In this document: in pieces, positions 1 through 6,147 of the stretch
Position numbering within the stretch: position 1 is the first letter of the stretch
Layout: each line of letters starts with the position of its first letter
Origin: Embleya sp040605455
Lineage (GTDB): Bacteria > Actinomycetota > Actinomycetes > Streptomycetales > Streptomycetaceae
Direction: 5' to 3'
Assembly (NCBI RefSeq): GCF_040605455.1
Contig: NZ_JBEXCV010000277.1
Span: forward strand, 1 to 6,147
Length of the DNA stretch: 6,147 nt
Translations under genes and position numbers: made by a program
Notes under the pieces: model-generated
Told to the model about the DNA's origin: nothing
Databases searched by the model: none
What the model saw: the letters and a program-made list of their open reading frames with translations, nothing else

Positions 1-265
1 GTCCAGCCGCTCGCGTGCACCTCGGCGGGGGCCAGCCGCGCCGGCATCACGAAGACTTCGTTCCATCCGGGCCGACGAGGGAGATCGTTCCAGAATCCAC
101 CCCGGTGAGCCAGTCGAAGAACGCGCAACCCAGCGCGTCGCGCGCGGCGGTCAGCGCGGCGACCCAGTGCTCCGGCGCGACATCGACGGTGACCAAGCCG
201 TACGCGTCCGACATCGCGAGCACCAGGTCCTTGCCCAATCCCGCGCGGATCTCCTCCGGCGTCAT
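1..265 (-). CDS. nuoC: NADH-quinone oxidoreductase subunit C, N-terminal part, with a frame break; cut by window start
   Basis: NuoC belongs to the peripheral arm of complex I and carries no cofactor itself; it packs against NuoB and NuoD. The ATG at 265 overlaps the nuoB stop as ATGA, the usual sign of translational coupling. The start reads MTPEEIRAGL, and FFDWLTGVD at residues 49-57 matches the conserved block at the start of the 30-kDa subunit domain. As given, the frame stops with TGA at 47-49 after 72 residues, far short of a normal NuoC (about 150-250 aa). A different frame is open from about position 72 to the window edge, reads GWNEVFVMPARLAP and has the G/C-rich third positions of real coding DNA. 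One extra G in the run at 69-71 (plus strand) would join the two into SLVGPGWNEVFV. This may be a sequencing indel or a real frameshift. The subunit identity rests on gene order and the FFDWL block; the rest of the gene is outside the window. Confidence 0.72.
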
Positions 266-864
266 CGGGCATCCCCCGTGGGCGGCGTGGGCGGCGCGAC
301 CAGCGGTCGGCCGAGCGCGGCGGCCGGCAGCTTGCGCGCGTATCGCGCGGCCGGGTTCTCCACCGCGATCCGCTCCTGGAGCTTGAGGATGCCCTGGAGC
401 AGCGCCTCCGGCCGAGGCGGACAGCCGGGCACGTACACGTCCACCGGCACGACCTGGTCCACGCCCTTGGTGACGCAGTACGAATCCCAGTACGGCCCGC
501 CACAATTCGCGCAGGACCCGAACGAGATCACGTACTTGGGCTCGGGCATCTGCTCGTACAGCCGCTTGATCGCGGGCGCCATCTTGTCGCTGACCGTCCC
601 CGACACGACCATCAAATCGGCCTGTCGCGGGCCCGGTGCGAACGGGATCACGCCGAGCCGGATGAAGTCGTGCTTGGCCATCGAGGACGCGATGAACTCG
701 ATCGCGCAGCAGGCGAGGCCGAAGTTGAACACCCAGAGGGAGTAGCGCCGTCCCCAGTTCAGCACGAGTCGCACCGGGTCAGGCGCGAGCCGGGAGAGCA
801 CCCCGAGCCGGGGCGGCGGGAGGTCGACCGGTGTGCGCTCCACCGGTGCGGGTGTCAGGTCCAT
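262..864 (-). CDS. nuoB: NADH-quinone oxidoreductase subunit B
   Basis: NuoB (PSST, 200 aa here) binds 4Fe-4S cluster N2, the last iron-sulphur centre of complex I, which passes electrons to quinone at the junction of the peripheral and membrane arms. All four expected cluster ligands are present: the tandem Cys52-Cys53 in GLACCAIEF, Cys118 in SFGSCANCGG and Cys148 in VPGCPPRPEALL. The GPRQADLMVVSGTV segment at 78-91 is also typical of the family. The N-terminal 25 residues are proline-rich and poorly conserved, and a short tail rich in Pro follows residue 185. The ATG at 864 overlaps the end of nuoA by 10 bp (ATGGACCTGA), and the stop overlaps the nuoC start by 4 bp, so the three genes are almost certainly co-transcribed and translationally coupled. 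The family is certain. That it belongs to a second nuo locus of the streptomycete type is inferred from the neighbours. Confidence 0.96.
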   Translation of the reverse strand: MDLTPAPVERTPVDLPPPRLGVLSRLAPDPVRLVLNWGRRYSLWVFNFGLACCAIEFIASSMAKHDFIRLGVIPFAPGPRQADLMVVSGTVSDKMAPAIKRLYEQMPEPKYVISFGSCANCGGPYWDSYCVTKGVDQVVPVDVYVPGCPPRPEALLQGILKLQERIAVENPAARYARKLPAAALGRPLVAPPTPPTGDAR

Positions 865-1226
865 GCGAGCACGCCCTTCCGCCACGCGTACAGCAGTCCG
901 GTGGCCAGGAAGCCGACGAACACGAACATCTCCACCAGGGTCGCGGTGCCGAAGCCGGGCGCGTCGAACACTGTCGCCCAGGGGAACAGGTAGATCACGT
1001 CGACCGCGAAGATGACGTACAGATAGGCGTAGAGGTAGTAGCGGATGTGGACCTGCGCCCACCCCACCCCCACCGGGTCGACGCCGCACTCGTAGGTCGT
1101 GAGCTTCTCGTGCGTGGGTACGCTCGGTCGCAGCAGTCGCCCACCGGCGAACGCCACCGCGACGAAGGCCGACGCGACGAGAAGCACCAGACCCACGAGC
1201 GCGTACGTTCCGTAGTAGCCCTCCAC
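855..1226 (-). CDS. nuoA: NADH-quinone oxidoreductase subunit A, divergent NuoA2-like type
   Basis: NuoA (ND3) is a small membrane subunit of complex I whose first loop lines the quinone site. The 123-aa product has the expected three membrane spans at about residues 6-28, 63-84 and 94-115. The loop holds TTYECGVDPVG (43-53), the counterpart of the conserved E-S/C-G-hydrophobic-D motif. The second span reads VIFAVDVIYLFPWA (71-84). In Escherichia coli NuoA the matching stretch is FDVEALYLF with acids Asp79 and Glu81; here those positions are Ala74 and Asp76, so one of two charges is lost. The start is taken as GTG at 1226 because GGGAGG lies 10 nt upstream and the first span begins directly after it; the frame stays open farther upstream but that stretch has no NuoA-like sequence. 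It is the first gene of the minus-strand nuo operon and is divergent from the histidine kinase gene. Confidence 0.94.
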   Translation of the reverse strand: MEGYYGTYALVGLVLLVASAFVAVAFAGGRLLRPSVPTHEKLTTYECGVDPVGVGWAQVHIRYYLYAYLYVIFAVDVIYLFPWATVFDAPGFGTATLVEMFVFVGFLATGLLYAWRKGVLAWT

Positions 1227-1236
1227 TTGGCGTCTG

Positions 1237-1242
1237 CCTCCC
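1237..1242 (-). promoter_or_regulatory. Ribosome binding site of nuoA
   Basis: The minus strand reads GGGAGG with 10 nt to the GTG start at 1226. It matches the anti-Shine-Dalgarno end of actinobacterial 16S rRNA and is the reason for choosing this GTG as the nuoA start. Confidence 0.7.
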
Positions 1243-1259
1243 GATCGACATTGCCCGAA

Positions 1260-1278
1260 CGTTGCGTGGTCGTTGCGT
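1260..1278. repeat. Tandem 8-bp direct repeat in the nuoA leader
   Basis: CGTTGCGT occurs at 1260-1267 and again at 1271-1278 (plus strand), separated by GGT, giving an 11-bp period close to one helical turn. On the minus strand it reads ACGCAACG twice, 34 bp ahead of the nuoA GTG. If the promoter at 1295-1324 is used, the repeat lies at roughly +10 to +28 of the transcript. Its placement fits a regulator site or a leader element, but no known regulator can be named from it. Confidence 0.4.
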
Positions 1279-1294
1279 ACGTTTGTGGCACGGG

Positions 1295-1324
1295 AGTCTA
1301 GGGGGGTTGCGCCGGACCTGTCCC
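1295..1324 (-). promoter_or_regulatory. Candidate sigma70/HrdB-type promoter for the nuo operon
   Basis: On the minus strand, TAGACT (1300 to 1295) is a good TANNNT-type -10 box, and GGGACA (1324 to 1319) shares GACA with the TTGACA -35 consensus; the spacer is 18 nt. It would start transcription near 1288, leaving a leader of about 60 nt before the nuoA GTG. In DNA this GC-rich a chance match is possible, so the call is tentative. Confidence 0.4.
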
Positions 1325-1489
1325 CAGTGTCCAGTCCCGCCGACCGGCCGGATCGGCGATACCGCTCCCGAGCCGAAGGTGGTAGGGACAACCCCACCCC
1401 CAAGACACCGACCCGCGCCATGGGACCCGCCCACGTCACCGGGCAGAGTTGACCCACCGGATCGGCTTCTCTCCCAGCGAGGCAACTCC

Positions 1490-2830
1490 ATGTCCATGCC
1501 CTCACCCGCGACTGCCTACGACGGGTCCACAGGTGATGCCCCGGCCCGAGCGCGGCCGGGCATCCTGCGCGCGCCGTTCACGGTGCGCACGTGGACCGAC
1601 ACGATCCATCTGGTGCTCAACCTGCCCATCGGCATCATCGGCTTCACCTACGCGGTGCTGTTCATCACGCTCGGCGTCGGCCTGACCCCGCTGTTCCTGT
1701 TGGGATTGCCGCTGCTGGCGCTGACCCTGATGGGCAGCAGGGCGTTCGGCCGGATGGAGCGGGCCCGGGCGAGCGCACTGCTGGACGAACACGTGCGTGC
1801 GCCGGCGCCGCTTCGGCGCCGGCCCGGGCCCATCGGGTGGATCCGGTCCGGCCTGACCGACCGGACCGGATGGCGGGCCAGTCTCTATCTGTTCCTGCAA
1901 CTGCCCTGGGGAGTCTTCACCTTCGCCGTCACGACGGTGCTGTGGGCGGCCTCGCTGAGCGCGATCACCTATCCGCTCACCCAGCCGCTGTATCGCCGGG
2001 CCGACATGCCGGGCGCGATGCTCTGGGGCGACGGGCCGCACGAACCGGGCGCCGACCGCTACCTGGCCGGGCCGGGTCCGGTGTCGCTGACCGTGGCGGC
2101 GGGCGTGGTGCTGTTCTTCGCGACCCCGTGGCTGGTCCGCGGGATGGCCAACGTGGATCGGGTAATGGTGCGCGGCCTGCTCGGCCCGGCCTTCCTGTCC
2201 GAGCAGGTGCGCGATCTGACCGTGTCCCGGGGGGCCGCCGTCGACACCGCCGCGTCCGACCTGCGCCGGATCGAGCGCGACCTGCACGACGGTGCGCAGG
2301 CCCGGCTGGTGGCGCTGGCGATGGACCTGGGCATGGCGAAGGAGAATCTGAGCACGAGTCAGGACACCGAGACCGCGCGGATGGTCGCCTCCGCACACGA
2401 CGAGGTCAAGCTCGCCCTCCAGGAACTGCGCGACCTGGCCCGAGGCATCCACCCGGCGGTGCTCACCGACCGGGGTCTGGACGCGGCGCTGTCCTCGATC
2501 GCGGCCCGCTGCACGGTCCCGGTCCGGGTCGAGGTGGACCTGCCCGATCGACCGCCCGCCCCGATCGAGTCGGTCGCCTACTTCTGCGCGTCCGAGCTGC
2601 TGACCAACGTCTCCAAGCACGCGCGCGCCTCGCACGCGTGGGTGACGGTGGGTCACCAGGACGGCCGGATGTACCTGATCGTCGCCGACGACGGCGCGGG
2701 CGGCGCCTCGACGGGCAAGGGATCCGGCCTGGCCGGCCTGATCGAGCGGGTGCGCGGCGTGGACGGCACGCTCACCGTGGACAGTCCCGACGGCGGGCCC
2801 ACCAGGGTCACCGTGTGGCTGCCGCTGTGA
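1490..2830 (+). CDS. Membrane sensor histidine kinase, HisKA_3 class, with actinobacterial 'putative sensor' domain
   Basis: This 446-aa protein is the sensor kinase of a two-component system: it should autophosphorylate a histidine with ATP and pass the phosphate to the regulator encoded next to it. The N-terminal half has four hydrophobic spans (about 39-59, 62-81, 132-160 and 197-217) in the layout of the actinobacterial 'putative sensor' domain; there is no large outer-face domain, so the signal is probably sensed in or near the membrane. A HisKA_3 dimerisation helix follows, with phospho-acceptor His266 in RIERDLHDGAQARLVALAMD. The ATPase domain has the N box SELLTNVSKHARA (Asn373), the G1 box VADDGAGG (Asp401) and the G2 box GSGLAGLIERV, so it looks active. 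ATG at 1490 is preceded by GAGG with 7-nt spacing; a second ATG at 1496 would remove only two residues. The frame is open upstream to 1262 without a better start. It diverges from nuoA. The signal is unknown. Confidence 0.93.
   Translation: MSMPSPATAYDGSTGDAPARARPGILRAPFTVRTWTDTIHLVLNLPIGIIGFTYAVLFITLGVGLTPLFLLGLPLLALTLMGSRAFGRMERARASALLDEHVRAPAPLRRRPGPIGWIRSGLTDRTGWRASLYLFLQLPWGVFTFAVTTVLWAASLSAITYPLTQPLYRRADMPGAMLWGDGPHEPGADRYLAGPGPVSLTVAAGVVLFFATPWLVRGMANVDRVMVRGLLGPAFLSEQVRDLTVSRGAAVDTAASDLRRIERDLHDGAQARLVALAMDLGMAKENLSTSQDTETARMVASAHDEVKLALQELRDLARGIHPAVLTDRGLDAALSSIAARCTVPVRVEVDLPDRPPAPIESVAYFCASELLTNVSKHARASHAWVTVGHQDGRMYLIVADDGAGGASTGKGSGLAGLIERVRGVDGTLTVDSPDGGPTRVTVWLPL
1801..1823. 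repeat. Perfect 10-bp hairpin inside the kinase gene
   Basis: GCCGGCGCCG (1801-1810) and CGGCGCCGGC (1814-1823) are exact reverse complements around a 3-nt CTT loop. They encode the Ala-Pro-Ala-Pro-Leu-Arg-Arg-Arg stretch (residues 104-111) in the cytoplasmic loop between the second and third membrane spans. Self-complementary Pro/Ala/Arg codons can give such a structure by chance. Confidence 0.5.
1841..1871. repeat. Perfect 11-bp inverted repeat inside the kinase gene
   Basis: ATCCGGTCCGG (1841-1851) and CCGGACCGGAT (1861-1871) are exact reverse complements around a 9-nt loop. They encode residues 118-128, just before the third membrane span, and lie 17 bp after the previous hairpin. Confidence 0.5.
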
Positions 2831-2895
2831 GGATCCGCCGGGCCTGAGATTCGACCCGCCCGCGGTACGCCGCATCGACTCGAATCCGGAAGACT

Positions 2896-2926
2896 GTAGC
2901 CGCACCCGCTCTTCGGGTGCGGCTAC
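2896..2926 (+). terminator. Perfect 13-bp hairpin between kinase and regulator genes (terminator-like or leader structure)
   Basis: GTAGCCGCACCCG (2896-2908) and CGGGTGCGGCTAC (2914-2926) pair exactly around the 5-nt loop CTCTT. The stem lies 65 bp after the kinase stop and ends 7 nt before the GGGGGA ribosome binding site of the regulator gene. No run of T follows (the next bases are CGGATTTGGGGG), but many Streptomyces terminators lack one. It could end or weaken transcription from the kinase gene, stabilise the upstream mRNA end, or affect ribosome access to the regulator start. The structure is certain; its role is inferred. Confidence 0.6.
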
Positions 2927-2933
2927 CGGATTT

Positions 2934-2939
2934 GGGGGA
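2934..2939 (+). promoter_or_regulatory. Ribosome binding site that sets the regulator start
   Basis: GGGGGA lies 10 nt before the GTG at 2950. In-frame GTG codons at 2917 and 2941 are less likely: the first is inside the 13-bp hairpin, and the second begins one base after this site, leaving no spacing. Confidence 0.5.
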
Positions 2940-2949
2940 TGTGAACGCT

Positions 2950-3594
2950 GTGCGCGTCGTCATCGCTGAGGATTCCGTACTACTCAGAGACGGTTTGTCC
3001 CGTCTGTTGACCGCTCGTGGCCACGAGGTCGTCGGCGAGGTCGGGGACGCCGAGCAACTGGTCACCGTCGCGGGACAGCTGCGCCCCGACGTCTGCGTCG
3101 TGGATGTGCGGATGCCGCCCACACACACCGACGAGGGCATTCGGGCGGCGGTGCGGATGCGGGCGACCCTGCCCGAGGTGGGCGTGCTTGTCCTGTCACA
3201 GTACGTCGAGGAGCAGTACGCGACGGAACTGCTGGCGGGCAACACCAGCGGCGTCGGCTATCTACTCAAGGACCGGGTCGCCGACGTCGGCGACTTCGTC
3301 GCGGCGGTCGAGCGGGTCGCGAGCGGTGGCACCGCGCTCGACCCCGAAGTGGTCTCCCAGCTCCTCGGCCGCTCCCGCAAGCGCGACGTGGTGGAAAAGC
3401 TCACACCGCGCGAGCGCGAAGTGCTCGGTCTGATGGCCGAGGGACGCACGAACGCGGCGGTCGCGCAGGCCCTGGTGGTGTCGGACGGCGCGGTGGAGAA
3501 GCACGTCAGCAACATCTTCGGGAAGCTCGGCCTCGCACCCAGTGACACCGATCACAGACGCGTCCTCGCGGTACTCGCGTATCTCGGATCCTGA
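2950..3594 (+). CDS. NarL/FixJ-family response regulator
   Basis: This 214-aa protein is a DNA-binding transcription regulator, the likely partner of the kinase encoded upstream. The receiver domain (about 1-120) has the acidic pair Glu7-Asp8 in VVIAEDS, the phospho-acceptor Asp52 in VVDVRMPP, Ser83 in VLSQY at the conserved Ser/Thr position, and Lys107 in YLLKD, so all phosphorylation residues are present. The C-terminal LuxR-type helix-turn-helix spans about 151-195, from LTPREREVLGLMAEG to AVEKHVSNIFGKLGL. GTG at 2950 is chosen because family members begin directly with the first receiver strand and GGGGGA lies 10 nt upstream. The 119-bp gap after the kinase gene, with a strong hairpin, is wide for such a pair and may uncouple their levels. 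Targets cannot be read from the sequence; the nuo and kor genes on either side are the obvious candidates. Confidence 0.93.
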   Translation: MRVVIAEDSVLLRDGLSRLLTARGHEVVGEVGDAEQLVTVAGQLRPDVCVVDVRMPPTHTDEGIRAAVRMRATLPEVGVLVLSQYVEEQYATELLAGNTSGVGYLLKDRVADVGDFVAAVERVASGGTALDPEVVSQLLGRSRKRDVVEKLTPREREVLGLMAEGRTNAAVAQALVVSDGAVEKHVSNIFGKLGLAPSDTDHRRVLAVLAYLGS

Positions 3595-3725
3595 CATCGT
3601 AGGGATCGAATTACTGGACCCATGCAATCATCCGGTCGATCGGAGCCGCCGTCCCATCTCCGGGTGGGCTCTTGGTTTGCTTGGATATAGGCGGATATGT
3701 ACCCCCCTGCGGGCCATGTCCGAAG

Positions 3726-3741
3726 CGTGACGCCGCTCACG
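3726..3741. promoter_or_regulatory. Candidate CRP/FNR-family operator upstream of korA
   Basis: The sequence is CGTGACGCCGCTCACG, that is CGTGA-N6-TCACG, a perfect 5-bp inverted repeat with 6-bp spacing. Half-site sequence and spacing match the CRP consensus TGTGA-N6-TCACA except for the outermost base pair, and resemble sites described for actinobacterial Crp/GlxR proteins. It lies 133 bp before the korA GTG. A match this short can arise by chance; no binding is known. Confidence 0.4.
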
Positions 3742-3751
3742 TCGCGCGCCA

Positions 3752-3793
3752 GGGCGGATCCTCGCCCGCTCCGGGGGGCGCCACGGCCCCCGG
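3752..3793. repeat. Two adjacent GC-rich hairpins upstream of korA
   Basis: GGGCG (3752-3756) pairs with CGCCC (3763-3767), and CCGGGGG (3771-3777) pairs with CCCCCGG (3787-3793) around a 9-nt loop. The second ends 11 bp before the TACGAT box. They could be a terminator without a U tract for the regulator gene, or protein sites; in such GC-rich DNA short stems are also common by chance. Confidence 0.35.
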
Positions 3794-3804
3794 CTGTGCC
3801 GCCG

Positions 3805-3810
3805 TACGAT
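3805..3810 (+). promoter_or_regulatory. Possible -10 box of a korA promoter
   Basis: TACGAT fits the TANNNT -10 pattern and lies 63 bp before the korA start. No recognisable -35 box is found 17-18 bp upstream, where the hairpin at 3771-3793 sits, so a promoter here would probably need an activator. Confidence 0.25.
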
Positions 3811-3857
3811 GAAAACTGCGACATCCGCGCGGTGCGCGGACCAACCGCCGCAGCGCC

Positions 3858-3864
3858 GAGGAGG
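3858..3864 (+). promoter_or_regulatory. Strong ribosome binding site of korA
   Basis: GAGGAGG with 9 nt to the GTG at 3874. It decides the korA start against the farther upstream in-frame ATG at 3697. Confidence 0.75.
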
Positions 3865-3873
3865 TCCTTCCCC

Positions 3874-5728
3874 GTGACCAAGCAGGTCAAGCAGCTCGAC
3901 CGGGTAGTGATCCGGTTCGCCGGCGATTCCGGAGACGGAATGCAGCTGACGGGCGACCGTTTCACGTCCGAGACGGCGACGTTCGGAAACGATCTGTCGA
4001 CCCTTCCCAACTTCCCCGCCGAGATTCGGGCACCCGCGGGCACCCTGCCGGGTGTGTCGAGTTTCCAGCTCCACTTCGCCGACCACGACATCCTGACGCC
4101 GGGCGATGCCCCGACCGTCCTGGTCGCGATGAACCCGGCGGCGCTCAAGGCCAACATCCGCGACCTGCCGCGCGGGGCGGAGATCATCGTCAACACCGAC
4201 GAGTTCTCCAAGCGCGCGATGGCCAAGGTCGGCTACGCGAACAGTCCGCTCGAGGACGGCTCGCTGGACGCCTACAACGTGCACGCGATCCCGCTGACCA
4301 CGTTGACGGTCGGCTCGCTGGCCGAGTTCGAGATCTCCAAGAAGGACGCCGAGCGGGCGAAGAACATGTTCGCGCTCGGTCTGCTGTCCTGGCTGTACCA
4401 CCGGCCGACCGAGGCGACCATCGCGTTCCTGCGCAGGAAGTTCGCCAAGCTGCCGGTGATCGCCGAGGCGAACGTCGCGGCGTTCAAGGCGGGTTGGAAC
4501 TTCGGCGAGACCACCGACGACTTCGCGGTCTCCTACGAGGTGGCCCCGGCCAAGCTGCCGGCCGGGACGTACCGCAACATCACCGGCAACCTCGCGCTGT
4601 CCTACGGCCTGGTGGCCGCCGGGCAACTGTCCGAGCTGCCGGTCTACCTCGGTTCGTACCCGATCACCCCGGCCTCGGACATCCTGCACGAGCTGGCCAA
4701 GCACAAGAACTTCGGCGTGCGCACGTTCCAGGCCGAGGACGAGATCGCGGGCATCGGTGCCGCGCTCGGCGCGTCCTTCGGCGGCGCGCTCGGCGTGACC
4801 ACCACCTCCGGTCCGGGTGTCGCGCTCAAGTCCGAGACGATCGGCCTCGCGGTTTCCCTGGAACTGCCCCTGCTGATCATCGACGTGCAGCGCGGCGGCC
4901 CCTCGACCGGTCTGCCGACCAAGACCGAGCAGTCCGACCTGCTCCAGGCCATGTTCGGCCGCAACGGCGAGGCGCCGGTGCCCATCGTGGCCCCGCAGAC
5001 CCCGTCCGACTGCTTCGCGGCCACCATCGAGGCGGCCCGGATCGCGCTGAAGTACCGCACCCCGGTCTTCCTGCTGTCCGACGGCTACCTGGCCAACGGC
5101 TCGGAGCCCTGGCGACTGCCCGAGACATCCGAACTGCCGGACCTGCGGGTCGAGTTCGCGACCGAGCCGAACCAGGAGATGCCGGACGGGACCAAGGAGT
5201 TCTGGCCGTACAAGCGCGACCCCGAGACGCTGGCCCGCCCGTGGGCGGTCCCCGGCACGCCGGGTCTGGAACACCGCATCGGCGGAATCGAGAAGGCCGA
5301 CGGGATCGGTTCGATCTCCTACGACCCGGCCAACCACGACCTGATGGTGCGCACCCGGCAGGCCAAGGTGGACGGCATCGCGAAGGACATCGAGCCGCTG
5401 TGGGTCGACGACGCGACCGGTGACGCCAAGGTGCTCGTGATCGGCTGGGGTTCCACCTACGGTCCGATCGCTGCCGGTGTCCGCCGGGTACGGGCCGCGG
5501 GCGGCAAGGTCGCGCAGGCCCACCTGCGTCACCTCAACCCGTTCCCGGCCAACACGGCCGAGGTCCTCAAGTCGTACGACAAGGTGATCGTCCCGGAGAT
5601 GAACCTGGGTCAGCTCGCCCTGCTCCTGCGCGGGAAGTTCCTCGTGGACGCCATGTCGTACAACCAGGTTCGCGGTCTGCCGTTCAAGTCCGAGGAACTG
5701 GCTCACGTGATCCAGGAAGTGATCGAGA

Positions 5729-5736
<8 letters not shown>
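3874..5736 (+). CDS. korA: 2-oxoglutarate:ferredoxin oxidoreductase, alpha subunit (gamma-alpha fusion)
   Basis: KorA with KorB oxidises 2-oxoglutarate with CoA to succinyl-CoA and CO2 and reduces ferredoxin; in mycobacteria KorAB is the ferredoxin-linked alternative to the NAD-dependent 2-oxoglutarate dehydrogenase. The 620-aa product has the usual actinobacterial layout: an N-terminal gamma domain (about 10-195, with VVIRFAGDSGDGMQLTGDRF), then the pyrimidine-binding alpha domain (about 240-410), which shows YPITPASDILHEL at 262-274, QAEDEIAGIGAALGAS at 286-301 and QRGGPSTGLPTKTEQSDLL at 339-357, then the C-terminal transketolase-like domain II (about 515-615, with VLVIGWGSTYGPI). No cluster-binding Cys motif is expected or seen here; cluster and thiamine diphosphate sites are in KorB. 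GTG at 3874 follows GAGGAGG. The korB start overlaps the gene end by 8 bp, so the subunits are translationally coupled. Substrate choice is inferred: related 2-oxoacid enzymes share these motifs, but the KorAB-type architecture and conserved neighbours favour 2-oxoglutarate. Confidence 0.93.

Positions 5737-6147
<411 letters not shown>

Larger units (their letters stand above)
3595..3873 (+). other. 279-bp non-coding leader upstream of korA
   Basis: No convincing gene is present. The korA frame stays open back to an ATG at 3697, but the extension is low-complexity Arg/Pro/Ala and lacks a ribosome binding site. The region holds a relatively AT-rich patch at 3671-3700 with GGATAT repeated exactly 10 bp apart (3683-3688 and 3693-3698), a CRP-like inverted repeat, two GC-rich hairpins, a possible -10 box and the korA ribosome binding site. 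A weak 5-bp inverted repeat near 3643-3662 is too poor to be called a terminator for the regulator gene. The length and content suggest that korA has its own promoter here. Confidence 0.6.

Noticed and set aside
1449..1454. TTGACC as a -35 box for the kinase gene
   Set aside because: No TANNNT sequence lies 16-19 bp downstream before the ribosome binding site, so no promoter is supported.
1348..1466. CCGGATCGGC at 1348-1357 and again at 1457-1466
   Set aside because: A 10-bp match of this composition is easily expected in GC-rich DNA, and the 109-bp distance gives it no clear meaning.
262..1497. A long minus-strand frame that would extend nuoB upstream to 411 residues
   Set aside because: Only the last 200 residues are NuoB; the upstream part is antisense or out of frame to nuoA and the divergent control region. 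The ATG at 864 with the nuoA overlap is the natural start.
2917..2949. Earlier GTG starts for the response regulator at 2917 and 2941
   Set aside because: The first is inside the right arm of the 13-bp hairpin, the second has no spacing from GGGGGA, and receiver domains begin at the VRVVIAEDS strand.
3697..3873. N-terminal extension of KorA from an ATG at 3697
   Set aside because: The extension is Arg/Pro/Ala-rich, lacks a ribosome binding site and covers the leader motifs; GAGGAGG fits the GTG at 3874.

Overview
The window is high-GC DNA from an actinomycete, most likely Streptomyces or a close relative. Codons end strongly in G or C, GTG starts are common, and the proteins resemble streptomycete families. 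From memory, not from a search, the same order of genes (a second nuo locus, a two-component pair, then korA-korB) occurs in Streptomyces coelicolor around SCO4594-SCO4600.

Positions 1-1226, minus strand: the first genes of a respiratory complex I operon, nuoA-nuoB-nuoC, with overlapping ends. The NuoA sequence is of a divergent type. The nuoC frame closes after 72 codons, but one extra base in a G run at 69-71 (plus strand) would keep it open to the window edge. Positions 1227-1489 are a divergent control region with a candidate nuoA promoter and an 8-bp direct repeat.

Positions 1490-3594, plus strand: a membrane sensor histidine kinase of the HisKA_3 class and a NarL/FixJ response regulator. 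They are separated by 119 bp that contain a perfect 13-bp hairpin. Positions 3595-3873 are a non-coding leader with a CRP-like inverted repeat, two GC-rich hairpins and a possible -10 box.

Positions 3874-6147, plus strand: korA (complete) and korB (cut by the window end), encoding 2-oxoglutarate:ferredoxin oxidoreductase. This enzyme makes succinyl-CoA and reduced ferredoxin.

Together the genes suggest a redox module: KorAB makes low-potential electrons, a complex I variant may use them, and the two-component system between them may control one or both. The enzyme and subunit identities are well supported by motifs. The functional link and the regulation are inferences. I see no mobile element, CRISPR array, tRNA or rRNA, and no wholly new gene system. 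The points most worth checking are the nuoC frame break, the altered acidic residues in NuoA, and the two regulatory structures (hairpin at 2896-2926, CRP-like site at 3726-3741).
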